Positions 1 to 8,439 of a stretch of 64,000 bases of DNA are shown piece after piece (positions within the stretch are counted from its first letter, which is position 1; each line of letters begins with the position of its first letter). Below the pieces are notes generated by a model. That model saw nothing but the letters and a program-made list of their open reading frames with translations, searched no databases and was not told where the DNA came from. This DNA is from Skermanella rosea (GTDB lineage Bacteria; Pseudomonadota; Alphaproteobacteria; Azospirillales; Azospirillaceae). The DNA lies in contig NZ_CP086111.1 of NCBI RefSeq assembly GCF_016806835.2, positions 908,501 to 972,500 of the forward strand, read 5' to 3'. The position numbers and the translations under genes were made by a program.

Positions 1-1449
1 CCGCCGCATCATGACCCATTGCACGATCCGCCGGCTGCGCTCGCCGCCCTTGGCGGTGACCTTGAACTTCTGGCCCTCGGGCCGCAGCAGGCCGGTGAAT
101 ACTGCCCGGTTGATCTCGAACATGGTCAGCACCTGGCTGACATCGTTCATGATCGGGATGATCTTGGCCTGCGTGGTCCAGTTCAGCGCGATCATGACGG
201 CGACGAAATAGGGTATGAAATAGGCCACCACGTCGTGGAACGGCGCGTTCACCGCGCTGATGCCGAACCACCAGTAGAGCGCCGGGATCAGCAGGCAGGC
301 CAGCCGGAAATAGAAGGTCGAGCTCCAGTAGAGCAGGGCGTCCAGCAGGCCGAGCCGGTCCATCCAGTCCAGCCGGTTGCTCCGGAACGGGCTGAGCGGG
401 CCGCGGACGATCTGCATCAGCCCCAGGCACCAGCGCCCGCGCTGGGTCACGTACTCCTTCATCCCCTCCGGGGCCAGGCCGTCGCTCAGCCGCTCGTTCA
501 GGTAGACGGTGCGCAGCCCGTGCTGCTTCAGGCGCAGCGTGACCAGGAAGTCCTCGGTCACGCTGTCGGTCGGGAAGCCGCCGATCGCCTTCAGCCCATC
601 CCAGCGCATCATCGAGGAGGTGCCGCAGCAGAAGGCGATGCCCCAGGCGTCCCGGCAGGCCATGAGATGGTCGAAGAAGAAGCGCTGCTCGTCCGGATAG
701 GCCCGCCCGATTCGCAGGTTCGACTGGATCGGGTCGGGATTGAAGAAATGCTGCGGCGTCTGGACCAGCCCGACCGTGGGATCGTGGAACAGGGCCAGCG
801 TGCGGCTGACGAAGTCGTCGTGGGCGACGAAGTCGGCGTCGAGCACGACGATGAATTCCGGTTCCCTTTCCAGGGTCGCCAGGTGCGCCAGGCCGTTGTT
901 GATGTTGCCGGCCTTGGCGTGGCTGTTGTCGGGCCGCGTCAGGTAGCCGACGCCCCGGGCGGCGCACAGGTCGCGCAGCCAGTCCCGGCGGCCGTCGTCC
1001 AGCACCCAGACCCGGAGCGCGGGGTGGTCGATGCCCAGCGCGCCGGCGATCGTCCGCGACAGGATCGCCTCCTCCTCGTTGTAGGTGGTGATCAGGACGT
1101 CCACCTGCGGCGGCCGGTCGGCCGGCCACCACCGCGCGTTCGCCGTGGCCTCGTCCCGCCGGTCGCGGGTCCTGGACAGGATCAGCGACGACAGCGTGGA
1201 CCCCAGCATCACCAGGGTTTCCAGCGTCATGAAGGCGGCGCCGCAGACGAAATCGGCGTCGAGCGCCGGCGGCGGCAGCGTCTCGGCCAGCCGCCACGCG
1301 ATGTAGCGCCAGCCCATGCCGACCGACACCAGGAACAGCACGGCGCGCACCCGCACGTCGGAGGTCGAGCAGAACGGCAGCACCGCCAGGGCCAGCCCGG
1401 CGATCACCAGCGACGGCGCCAGGCCGGCCTCCAGGGCCGAGAAGACCAT
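1..1449 (-). CDS. Processive family 2 glycosyltransferase, cellulose synthase/Alg8-like (3' end outside window)
   Basis: I translated this frame by hand: 483 codons run from an ATG at 1449 to the window edge without a stop. The N-terminus has membrane segments (about residues 8-25 and 35-52) and another near 70-92. A GT-A catalytic domain follows with TTYNE (121-125), LDDG (150-153), the DxD-type LDADF (203-207), TED (298-300) and QRGRW (336-340), the full processive GT2 motif set of cellulose and alginate synthases. Further membrane helices follow. It should polymerise a nucleotide sugar at the inner membrane and pass the chain outwards. It starts 4 nt after the stop of the HlyD-like gene, so the two are co-transcribed. 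The polymer cannot be told from the sequence, and a C-terminal PilZ domain, if any, lies outside the window. Confidence 0.85.
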   Translation of the reverse strand, partial: MVFSALEAGLAPSLVIAGLALAVLPFCSTSDVRVRAVLFLVSVGMGWRYIAWRLAETLPPPALDADFVCGAAFMTLETLVMLGSTLSSLILSRTRDRRDEATANARWWPADRPPQVDVLITTYNEEEAILSRTIAGALGIDHPALRVWVLDDGRRDWLRDLCAARGVGYLTRPDNSHAKAGNINNGLAHLATLEREPEFIVVLDADFVAHDDFVSRTLALFHDPTVGLVQTPQHFFNPDPIQSNLRIGRAYPDEQRFFFDHLMACRDAWGIAFCCGTSSMMRWDGLKAIGGFPTDSVTEDFLVTLRLKQHGLRTVYLNERLSDGLAPEGMKEYVTQRGRWCLGLMQIVRGPLSPFRSNRLDWMDRLGLLDALLYWSSTFYFRLACLLIPALYWWFGISAVNAPFHDVVAYFIPYFVAVMIALNWTTQAKIIPIMNDVSQVLTMFEINRAVFTGLLRPEGQKFKVTAKGGERSRRIVQWVMMRR

Positions 1450-1453
1450 CGGC

Positions 1454-2662
1454 CTACAGGTCCAGCCAGGAGCGCAGCCGTCCGGTCGCGTCGCCGATGC
1501 CGGAGAACGAGATCTTGCCGGTCCGGCCGACCGCGCAGTTCGCCTCCGGGTCATGCAGCAGGCCGGGCACCGACAGGGCCACGTCGTAGCGCTGGAGATG
1601 GTCCGGCCCCGGGCTGATCGCCATGTTGTTGTAGACCGTCGCGGCGCCCGAGCCGGCGAGCCGGAGGACCACCGCGTCGTAGCTCCGGCGCGTGCCGGCC
1701 AGCCGGAACCGGGCCGGATCCCCGACCCGCAGGCGGTTGTAGTCGCGCTCGCCGACCGACGCGGTGACCACCGTGGTCGAGCAGTCCAGCAGGCGCAGGA
1801 TGTCCTGGCCCTTTCGGGCATATTCGCCGGCGCCCAGCGCCGCTTCCCAGACCCGGCCGTCCACGGGGGAGTTCAGGAACGCCTCGCGCATCCGGCCGAC
1901 CCGCTGGCGCTCCACGGCGATGTGGTCGCGCACCTTGGCGAGCCGGCCGGTGCGTTCCTCCAGGCCGGCGCGCAGTTCGGCGGCCAGCAGGTCCAGTTCC
2001 ATCGTCCGCTGGCTGGAATAGGGCGTGTCGTTGTAGCTGTCGCCCAGGAAGGTGCCCTTGGATGCCGCCGCGTGCTGGATCCTCAGCGTCTCGACCCGGG
2101 CGGCGGCCGCCTTCGCGGCCAGGGCCGCGACGCTGTGGCTGGCGCTCGCCTTGTCCAGCAAGGCCGCGGACTGGATGCCCTTGGCCTTCAGCTCCTCGGC
2201 CCGCACCAGGGTGGCTTCGGACTCCTGGCTGGTCGCCCGGGCGCCGGCCAGCATGGCCTCCGCCTCGTCGATCTGGGCGCGGAGCTGGCGGAGCCGGCCC
2301 TCCTGGTAGGACAAGGTACGTCCGGCCAGTTCCGCCCTGCTGCCCTTCAGGTCGGCGAGCCTGGCCTGGAGCAGGGCGGTCTCCGCCGACAAGGCGTCGG
2401 CGGCGCGCTCCAGGTCCTGGACCCGCGCATCGTCGGCCCGCTCGTCCGTGACGCTGCCCAGCGGCTCGCGGGCATGGACGCGCTGGCCGATTGCCAGGGG
2501 TTTCATTTCCAGATATCCGTCGATCGGAGACCTGACCACGGCGACCCGGGCATTGATCACGGCATCGCTGCTCACGATCGAGAAACCCTCGCCGATCAGG
2601 ATATATATACCCAAACCGGATATTACCGCTCCGGCTATCAGCTTGGCCGATTTGTTGGGCAC
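1454..2662 (-). CDS. HlyD-family periplasmic adaptor, Alg44-like, of the polysaccharide synthase operon
   Basis: 402 residues from a GTG start (GGAAG 6-7 nt upstream). One N-terminal membrane anchor (about 8-27) is followed by a lipoyl-like half motif (VVRSPIDGYL, about 43-52), a long Ala/Glu/Arg-rich coiled coil (about 75-270), the second lipoyl half (SPVDGRV, near 280) and a beta-barrel region. This is the membrane-fusion/HlyD layout. The gene lies directly upstream of a processive GT2, as the HlyD-like part of Alg44 accompanies Alg8 in alginate synthesis. It probably connects the synthase to the periplasm or outer membrane. No TolC-like or ABC partner is in view, so a classical type I efflux role is less likely. 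Confidence 0.75.
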   Translation of the reverse strand: MPNKSAKLIAGAVISGLGIYILIGEGFSIVSSDAVINARVAVVRSPIDGYLEMKPLAIGQRVHAREPLGSVTDERADDARVQDLERAADALSAETALLQARLADLKGSRAELAGRTLSYQEGRLRQLRAQIDEAEAMLAGARATSQESEATLVRAEELKAKGIQSAALLDKASASHSVAALAAKAAAARVETLRIQHAAASKGTFLGDSYNDTPYSSQRTMELDLLAAELRAGLEERTGRLAKVRDHIAVERQRVGRMREAFLNSPVDGRVWEAALGAGEYARKGQDILRLLDCSTTVVTASVGERDYNRLRVGDPARFRLAGTRRSYDAVVLRLAGSGAATVYNNMAISPGPDHLQRYDVALSVPGLLHDPEANCAVGRTGKISFSGIGDATGRLRSWLDL

Positions 2663-2681
2663 CTTGATCTTCCCATGTAAT

Positions 2682-2704
2682 ATACTTCCAACTCCGGAAA
2701 GTAT
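2682..2704. promoter_or_regulatory. Inverted repeat upstream of the HlyD-GT2 operon
   Basis: An imperfect inverted repeat (ATACTTCC, 6-nt spacer, GGAAAGTAT, one extra A in the right arm) lies about 20 nt upstream of the GTG start, in an AT-rich patch of an otherwise GC-rich region. Its position fits an operator or a 5'-leader hairpin. Seen in sequence; the regulator is unknown. Confidence 0.35.
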
Positions 2705-2767
2705 TACTGGAAGATGGTTGAGAATCGGTAAGCGTACCGGGATATGCAGGGCGCCGGCGCCGACGGG

Positions 2768-4135
2768 TCAGACCGGCAGCCGCACCACCGCGCGCAGGCC
2801 GCCGCGCGGGCTTTCCGCCAGCGTGATGTCGCCGCCATGGCTCCTGATCACGTCGCGGGCGATGGTCAGGCCCAGGCCGACGCCGCCGGTCGACCGGTTG
2901 CGCGACTCCTCCAGCCGGAAGAAGGGTCGGAACACGTCCTCGTGGGAACCGGCCGGTATGCCGGGACCGTCGTCGTCCACGGTGATCTCGATCGCGTCGT
3001 CGCGCCGCCCGGCCTGGACCCAGACATGGTCGGCGTAGCGCCGGGCGTTGCCGATCAGGTTGGCCAGGCAGCGCTTGACCGAGTTCGGGCGGAGCGGCAG
3101 GCTCATCTCGTCCTCCAGGTGGACGTCGACGATGGCCCCGTCCCGGCGCGCGGCGCTGACCGCCTCGTTGATCAGGCGGTTCAGGTCGGTCGGGACCGGC
3201 GTCTCGGCGCCCTCGCCGCGGGCGAAGGCCAAGTAGCCCTCGATCATCTGCTCCATCTCGATCACGTCGGTCTTCAGGTCGTCCACGTCGGGCCCGTCGC
3301 CGAACAGCTCGAGCTGGAGCTTCATGCGGGTCAGCGGCGTGCGCAGGTCGTGGGACACGCCGGCCAGCATCTCGGTCCGCTGGCTGATCTGGCGCTGGAT
3401 GCGTTCGCGCATCACCAGGAAGGCGGCGGCGGCCTGCCGGACCTCGGCGGCCCCCTCCAGTTTGAACCGGGTCACGTCGCGGCCCTTGCCGAAGGCGTCC
3501 GCCGCCGCGGCCAACCGGCGGATCGGCCTGATCTGGTTGCGCATGAAGATGATCGCGATGGCGAACAGCACCATGGCGGCGCCGACCATCCAGAGCAGGA
3601 AGATATAGGTCGTGGAGCTGAACAGGCGGCGCTCGGGCGCCATCACCGACAGCACGCCGTCGGCCATCTGCACGCGGATCTCGACCCAGTTGCTGGCGAC
3701 CCGGGTGTCCACCGTGAAGGGCTTCCGCACGCGCTCGTCCAGCGCCATGCCCAGCGTGCGCTCCAGCAGGCTGCTCAGCTCCTGCCGGCGGTTCGGGATG
3801 ACCGCCTCCGGCTCGAAGGTGATGATCAGGTCCATGGTGCGCGCCGCCATGGCCAGCGTATCCGTCCGGTCGGCCATCGAGACGTCGCGCTCCAGCTGCT
3901 CGATCACCATGCCGATCTCGCCGGCCACCGCGAAGGCGAGCCGGTTGGTCATGGTGTCCCAGTGCCGGTCGTAGAAGATCCAGGTGGCGACCACCTGGAG
4001 CAGGATCACCGGCGTGACGATGATCAGGAGCGACCGCCCGAACAGCGTCTGGGGCAGCATCCGCTTGATCAGCCCGCGCGGCCCGCGCCGGTCGGGACCG
4101 TAGCTGCGCGCGGTCAGTTCATGTATCGCCGTCAT
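2768..4135 (-). CDS. Sensor histidine kinase, EnvZ-like
   Basis: 455 residues. Membrane helices at about 34-54 and 177-198 flank a periplasmic domain of about 120 residues. A HAMP domain follows (about 199-252), then an H-box with His262 in SHDLRTPLTR, an N-box with Asn363 (NLIGNARRYA), DDDGPGI (387-393) and GVGLGL. All kinase motifs are intact, so it should autophosphorylate and pass phosphate to the regulator encoded 43 nt upstream. The layout and neighbour match the EnvZ/OmpR-type pairs widespread in alphaproteobacteria, which often act in envelope or osmotic responses. The actual stimulus cannot be read from the sequence. Confidence 0.85.
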   Translation of the reverse strand: MTAIHELTARSYGPDRRGPRGLIKRMLPQTLFGRSLLIIVTPVILLQVVATWIFYDRHWDTMTNRLAFAVAGEIGMVIEQLERDVSMADRTDTLAMAARTMDLIITFEPEAVIPNRRQELSSLLERTLGMALDERVRKPFTVDTRVASNWVEIRVQMADGVLSVMAPERRLFSSTTYIFLLWMVGAAMVLFAIAIIFMRNQIRPIRRLAAAADAFGKGRDVTRFKLEGAAEVRQAAAAFLVMRERIQRQISQRTEMLAGVSHDLRTPLTRMKLQLELFGDGPDVDDLKTDVIEMEQMIEGYLAFARGEGAETPVPTDLNRLINEAVSAARRDGAIVDVHLEDEMSLPLRPNSVKRCLANLIGNARRYADHVWVQAGRRDDAIEITVDDDGPGIPAGSHEDVFRPFFRLEESRNRSTGGVGLGLTIARDVIRSHGGDITLAESPRGGLRAVVRLPV

Positions 4136-4178
4136 GGCCCTGCCTCGTGAACCCGGGAATGGGACCCGGCCGGTATAG

Positions 4179-4862
4179 TCATTCCGGTCTCAGAACATAA
4201 CCCTCGCCGCGCACGGTGTGGAGATAGCGCGGCAGCCTGGGATCGTCCTCCAGCTTGCTGCGCAGGCGGCTGACCTGGACGTCCACGGTGCGCGCGTTGC
4301 CCACGATGCCGGCGCGGTCGGCCAGTTCCTCGCGGGTCAGGATGGCCCCGGGGCGGCCCGCCAGGACCCTCAGCAGGGCCGCCTCCGCGCTGGTCAGGCG
4401 CACCGTCTCGTCGCCGGCCCTCAGCTCCTCCCGGTCGGGGACGAAGGTCCATTTGCCGATCCGCAGGTCGGTCATCGGCTCGACCGGGCGCGGCACCCGG
4501 CGCAGGATCGAGGTGATGCGCAGGACGAGCTCGCGCGGCTCGAAGGGCTTGCTCATGTAGTCGTCGGCGCCGGCTTCCAGCCCGGCGATGCGGTCGTCCA
4601 GCTCGCCCCGCGCGGTCAGCAGCAGGATCGGTACTTGGCTTTCCCGCCGCAGGCTCTCGGTCAGGTCCAGGCCGCTCTCGCCCGGCATCATGACGTCCAG
4701 CACGATCAGGTCGAAGGCGAGGCTGCCCAGCTTGGCCCGGGCGTCGGCCGCGTGCTGCGCCGTGGTCACCATGAACCCGTTCTTCACCAAGTACTTGCGC
4801 AGCACCTCCCGCAGCCTCAGGTCGTCGTCGACCACCAGGATGTGGGGCATCTCCTCGGTCAT
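4179..4862 (-). CDS. OmpR/PhoB-family response regulator
   Basis: 227 residues. The receiver domain has the acidic pocket VDDD (11-14), phospho-acceptor Asp56 (LIVLDVMMP), Thr83 (LLTA) and Lys105 (MSKPF). The C-terminal winged helix (about 131-227) contains SAEAALLRVLAG, VDVQVSRLRSKLEDD and TVRGEGYVL, typical of OmpR/PhoB DNA-binding domains. It is the cognate partner of the downstream kinase. Three copies of a 10-bp repeat lie 11-44 nt upstream of the start codon, the architecture that OmpR/PhoB proteins bind, which suggests autoregulation. Confidence 0.88.
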   Translation of the reverse strand: MTEEMPHILVVDDDLRLREVLRKYLVKNGFMVTTAQHAADARAKLGSLAFDLIVLDVMMPGESGLDLTESLRRESQVPILLLTARGELDDRIAGLEAGADDYMSKPFEPRELVLRITSILRRVPRPVEPMTDLRIGKWTFVPDREELRAGDETVRLTSAEAALLRVLAGRPGAILTREELADRAGIVGNARTVDVQVSRLRSKLEDDPRLPRYLHTVRGEGYVLRPE

Positions 4863-4872
4863 GGCGGCATCC

Positions 4873-4906
4873 TGTCAGCGTTTGTCAGCGTTGTTCTGTC
4901 AGCGTT
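4873..4906 (-). promoter_or_regulatory. Three 10-bp direct repeats upstream of the OmpR-type regulator
   Basis: AACGCTGACA (minus strand) occurs three times, at 4873-4882, 4883-4892 and 4897-4906. The first two are exactly tandem and the third is 4 nt away, overlapping the stop of the marR-type gene. OmpR/PhoB-family regulators bind 10-11 bp tandem repeats. Repetition is seen; binding by the adjacent regulator is inference. Confidence 0.5.
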
Positions 4907-5405
4907 TGGGGGGCGGGCGGTCCATCCTGGCGGTGAATTTCGGGCGGTCCTCGTCGTCGATGATGCCCAGCATCACCTCGCGGAAGCCCTCCACCGCGAC
5001 GGCGCCGGCCTTGCGGTAGGCTTTGGCGATCCGCTGGCGCTGGCTCTCGGACAGCTGGCGCTCCAGCTCGACGCCCTTTTCGGTCAGCTCCAGCAGCCGC
5101 TGGCGGCGGTCGCGCACGCCCGGGCGCTGGGTCACGAAGCCCAGCCGGACCAGTTCGCTCAGTACCCTGGACAGGCTCTGCTTCGTTATGCGCAGAATCG
5201 ATAGCAGCTCTGTAACCGTGATCGCGGGGTTCCGGCCGATGAAGTAGATGACCCGGTGGTGGGCACGCCCGAGGCCGATTTTGCCAAGGATTGCATCGGG
5301 TTCGGCGGTGAAGTCGCGATAGGCGTAGAACAGCAGCTCCATGCCCTGGCGCAATTCCTCCTCGCGCAGGAAGAGGGGGTTCACCCCGGTTTTTACGTCA
5401 GCCAT
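4899..5405 (-). CDS. MarR-family transcriptional regulator
   Basis: 168 residues with the winged-helix core of MarR proteins: helix-turn-helix (AITVTELLSILRITKQSLSR, about 61-80) followed by a wing with PGVRDRRQRLLELTEKG, the usual D-x-R-x-R wing motif. N- and C-terminal helices would make the dimer interface. It starts 77 nt from the divergent ilvE gene and is followed by the OmpR-type gene 36 nt downstream. MarR proteins often control their own gene and a divergent neighbour, so ilvE is a reasonable target; this is inferred from arrangement only. The ligand is unknown. Confidence 0.82.
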   Translation of the reverse strand: MADVKTGVNPLFLREEELRQGMELLFYAYRDFTAEPDAILGKIGLGRAHHRVIYFIGRNPAITVTELLSILRITKQSLSRVLSELVRLGFVTQRPGVRDRRQRLLELTEKGVELERQLSESQRQRIAKAYRKAGAVAVEGFREVMLGIIDDEDRPKFTARMDRPPPKR

Positions 5406-5406
5406 G

Positions 5407-5436
5407 TTGACACAAGTGCAATCCGAATGTTACGTG
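5407..5436 (+). promoter_or_regulatory. Possible promoter of ilvE
   Basis: A perfect TTGACA (5407-5412) faces ilvE, with a poor -10 candidate (TTACGT or TACGTG, from 5430/5431) at 17-18 nt. The -35 touches the divergent marR-type start codon, so MarR binding here could affect both genes. Weak -10, low confidence. Confidence 0.3.
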
Positions 5437-5482
5437 TTACCCGCCATGCCGAGACATAATCTAACAATGAAAGTGCTTTGTG

Positions 5483-6379
5483 ATGTCCATGCTTCCCTTC
5501 GATGACCGCGAGGGCCAGATCTGGTTCGATGGCGAACTGATCCCGTGGCGCGACGCCAAGGTCCATGTGCTGACCCACGGCCTGCACTATGCAAGCTGTG
5601 TATTCGAAGGTGAGCGGGTTTACAACGGTTCCGTCTTCAAGCTGACGGAACATTCCGAACGGCTCGCCAAGTCCGCCGAGGTGCTGGGCTTTTCGCTGCC
5701 CTACAGCGTGGAGGAGATCGACGCGGCGACCAATCTGGTGGTCAAGGCGCAGGGCTACACCGACGCCTATGTCCGGCCGGTCGCGTGGCGCGGCAGCGAG
5801 ATGATGGGCGTCTCCGCCCAGCAGAACACCATCCATGTCGCGATCGCCTGCTGGGAGTGGCCGAGCTACTTCTCGCCGGAGGCGCGGATGGCCGGCATCA
5901 AGCTGCAGACCAGCAAGTGGGCGCGCCCCGCTCCCAACACCGCGCCGACCAGCAGCAAGGCCGCCGGCCTCTACATGATCTGCACCATGAGCAAGCACGC
6001 CGCCGAGAACGAAGGATTCCACGACGCGCTGATGCTGGACTATCGCGGCCGCGTGGCCGAGGCGACCGGTGCCAACTTCTTCATGGCGGTGGACGGCAAG
6101 CTGCACACCCCGACCCCGGATTGCTTCCTGGACGGCATCACCCGCCGCACGGTGATCGACCTCGCCAAGCGCCGCGGCATCGAGGTGATCGAGCGGGCGA
6201 TCATGCCGGACGAGCTGAAGACGGCCGACGAGATCTTCCTGACCGGCACCGCCGCCGAGGTGACACCGGTCGGCCAGATCGACGACCTGAAGTTCACGCC
6301 CGGCCAGATGTGCAAGACGCTGATGACCGACTACGACACCCTGGTGCGCGGCGCCACCGCGGCGGCGGCGGCGGAATAG
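5483..6379 (+). CDS. ilvE: Branched-chain amino acid aminotransferase
   Basis: 298 residues from ATG 5483; a GTG directly in front and an ATG 6 nt later are alternative starts. It is a class IV PLP aminotransferase: HVLTHGLHYASCVFEG near the N-terminus, PLP lysine Lys159 (SSKAAG), the conserved EATGANFF segment, and the C-terminal EIFLTGTAAEVTPV that holds the phosphate. It transfers the amino group between branched-chain 2-oxo acids and glutamate, the last step of Ile, Val and Leu synthesis. It is a single gene, read away from the MarR-type gene, with a strong terminator 30 nt downstream. Confidence 0.93.
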   Translation: MSMLPFDDREGQIWFDGELIPWRDAKVHVLTHGLHYASCVFEGERVYNGSVFKLTEHSERLAKSAEVLGFSLPYSVEEIDAATNLVVKAQGYTDAYVRPVAWRGSEMMGVSAQQNTIHVAIACWEWPSYFSPEARMAGIKLQTSKWARPAPNTAPTSSKAAGLYMICTMSKHAAENEGFHDALMLDYRGRVAEATGANFFMAVDGKLHTPTPDCFLDGITRRTVIDLAKRRGIEVIERAIMPDELKTADEIFLTGTAAEVTPVGQIDDLKFTPGQMCKTLMTDYDTLVRGATAAAAAE

Positions 6380-6741
6380 TCTCTCCGGCCCAGTCACGGA
6401 ATGCCCGGGGGGCGGCGGAAGTTCAGGCTTCCGCCGCCCTTTCGCTTTGCGCGGGCGCGCCTTCCGCCCGGCCGTTCCAAGCGATCCGATGTAGTGATGC
6501 GATCCTGTTCTTGCCTTGGCTGTGCTCACCGGGTGCGAACATTATAGTCGCGCGGAGTTACGAAAATTACATAGACTTATAAGCTTTGTCATGGGCTCTG
6601 CGACATCTTGTTCAGACACAATCCCGAACTTCCGACTATTCTAGGGCCGGGATCCCGCCATCGGTTCGCGAGCCGCATCGTGGCGCTCCCAGGGTGCGCA
6701 ACCCGTGGAAGTCGGCTTTGGGGGTTTAAGGAGGGTTCGTG
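6380..6741. other. Intergenic region between ilvE and the chemoreceptor gene
   Basis: 362 nt without a convincing gene. It holds the ilvE terminator (6410-6444), then AT-richer DNA around 6540-6610 (including TATAGT at 6543-6548) that probably carries the chemoreceptor promoter, and a strong Shine-Dalgarno AAGGAGG at 6728-6734. I could not find a well-spaced -35/-10 pair. Confidence 0.5.
6410..6444 (+). terminator. Rho-independent terminator of ilvE
   Basis: A perfect 12-bp stem (6410-6421 with 6428-6439, GGGCGGCGGAAG and its complement) with a 6-nt loop is followed by TTTCGCTTT. It lies 30 nt after the ilvE stop. Confidence 0.85.
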
Positions 6742-8415
6742 ATGGGAGGGCGTGAGGAGCAAGGCTCGGGGCCGGGCAGGAGCAGGTTTTCGCTCAGGAG
6801 CATCAACCAGAAAGTCATCCTGTCCGTGGCGCTGCTGCTGATCGGCGGACTCGGCGGGCTCGTGGCCTATCAGAGCTACACGTCGCGTGTCCTGGCGCTC
6901 AGCACCTTCGACGACAGCAACGCCATCCTCACCGCGACCCTGGGCGACAACATGTCCAGCGCGGTGAAATATGCGCGGACCGAGGCACTCGCCAACTCCT
7001 ACAAGGAGATCGCGCAGAACCCCCGCGCCGGGCTGGACGGGGTGATCGTGCAGGCCGCCGACGGCAAGCTCCTGAACGAGTTCGCTCAGCCCGGCTTCGA
7101 CAAGGCCCTGCTCCAGGCCTTCGTCGAGTCCCACAAGCTGCCGGCGGACAGCAACATCGTCACGGCCTCGACCGACGACCATACCTACATGATCATCCCG
7201 GTGGCGTTCGGCGCCCAGCGCGAGCGGATCGGCACGCTGGCGGTGGCCTGGAGCCGCGCCGCCGTGATGAAGGCGATCGCGGACGACACCATGGCGTCGG
7301 CCCTGATCTCCATCGGGATCGTGGCGGCACTCGTGACCGCGCTCTACCTGCTGCTGCGACTCGTCGTGATCCGCCCGACCGGGGTCATCTCCGAAGCCAT
7401 GGCGAAGATCACCCGCGGCGACCTGGATTTCGAGCTGGACCTGATCCGGCGCGGCGACGAGATCGGCACGATGGCGCGCGCCGTCGGCGTCTTCCGCGAG
7501 AACGCCCTCAAGGTCCTCGACTTCGCCCGCGAGCAGGACCGCCTGAAGGCGGAGGCCGAGCAGAAGCGGGTCGAGATGGTCGGCAGCATGGCCAACGACT
7601 TCGACCGCAAGATGGCGTCCGTGCTCGACACCGTGTCGCGGTCGGCTGAGGAGATGGCCTCCTTCGCCCGCGCCATGTCGGAGAAGATGAACGAGGCCGA
7701 GCGCGGCACCGCGGAAATCACCCGGGCCACCGACAACACCATCTCCAACGTCGGCAACATCGCCGCCGCGACGGAGGAGCTGTCCGCCACCACCAGCGAG
7801 ATCGCCCAGCGGATCAACGAGAGCGTGGACGTCGCCCGCAAGACCGCCACCGCCGCCGACCAGACCAGCCGGACCATCGCCGACCTAGCCGCCCAGGCGC
7901 TCAAGATCGGCGACATCGTCCAACTCATCAACGACATCGCGGGCAAGACGAACCTGCTGGCGCTGAACGCCACGATCGAGGCGGCGCGCGCGGGAGAAGC
8001 CGGCCGGGGCTTCGCCGTCGTCGCGTCGGAGGTCAAGGCCCTGGCCAGCCAGACCGCCCAGGCGACCGACGAGATCACCCACCAGATCATGGGCGTCCAG
8101 CAGGTCACCAACCGCGCGGTGGAGGAGATCCGCACGATCTCGGCCGTCGCCGACGGCGCGCGGGAGATCGCTTCGGGCATCGCCGCCGCCGTGGAGGAGC
8201 AGAACATCACCACCCAGGACATCTCGCAGGCTGCCGCCCACGCCGCCAACGGCACCCAGGCGGTCGCCAGCAACATCAACGTGGTGACGCTGGGAGTGGT
8301 CGACGCCAGCCAGACGACCCGCCAGCTGCTGGAGGCGAGCCAGGAGGTGACGAAGCAGTTCGATTACCTGCGGGCCCAGGTGAAGCAGTTCCTCAACGAC
8401 ATGCGCGCCGCGTAG
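6742..8415 (+). CDS. Methyl-accepting chemotaxis protein
   Basis: 557 residues. ATG 6742 is chosen because AAGGAGG (6728-6734) is 7 nt upstream; the GTG at 6739 would be only 4 nt away. Membrane helices at about 24-44 and 187-208 enclose a periplasmic sensing domain of about 140 residues; a HAMP domain follows (about 209-262). The cytoplasmic helical rod carries the conserved tip (about 395-431: [20 protein letters not shown], then [10 protein letters not shown]) that contacts CheA and CheW. No C-terminal CheR-docking pentapeptide is present. No che genes are nearby, so it must feed a chemotaxis system encoded elsewhere. The ligand is unknown. Confidence 0.9.
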   Translation: MGGREEQGSGPGRSRFSLRSINQKVILSVALLLIGGLGGLVAYQSYTSRVLALSTFDDSNAILTATLGDNMSSAVKYARTEALANSYKEIAQNPRAGLDGVIVQAADGKLLNEFAQPGFDKALLQAFVESHKLPADSNIVTASTDDHTYMIIPVAFGAQRERIGTLAVAWSRAAVMKAIADDTMASALISIGIVAALVTALYLLLRLVVIRPTGVISEAMAKITRGDLDFELDLIRRGDEIGTMARAVGVFRENALKVLDFAREQDRLKAEAEQKRVEMVGSMANDFDRKMASVLDTVSRSAEEMASFARAMSEKMNEAERGTAEITRATDNTISNVGNIAAATEELSATTSEIAQRINESVDVARKTATAADQTSRTIADLAAQALKIGDIVQLINDIAGKTNLLALNATIEAARAGEAGRGFAVVASEVKALASQTAQATDEITHQIMGVQQVTNRAVEEIRTISAVADGAREIASGIAAAVEEQNITTQDISQAAAHAANGTQAVASNINVVTLGVVDASQTTRQLLEASQEVTKQFDYLRAQVKQFLNDMRAA

Positions 8416-8439
8416 CCGCGGCCCGTCCCATCCCCCGTC

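Noticed and set aside
19..1617. A 532-codon + strand frame at the left edge.
   Set aside because: It runs opposite the GT2, whose catalytic motifs are all intact, and its own translation is Arg/Pro/Gln-rich with no family features.
6511..6548. TTGCCT/TTGGCT with TATAGT upstream of the chemoreceptor as a promoter.
   Set aside because: The spacing is 22 nt or more, outside the sigma-70 range.
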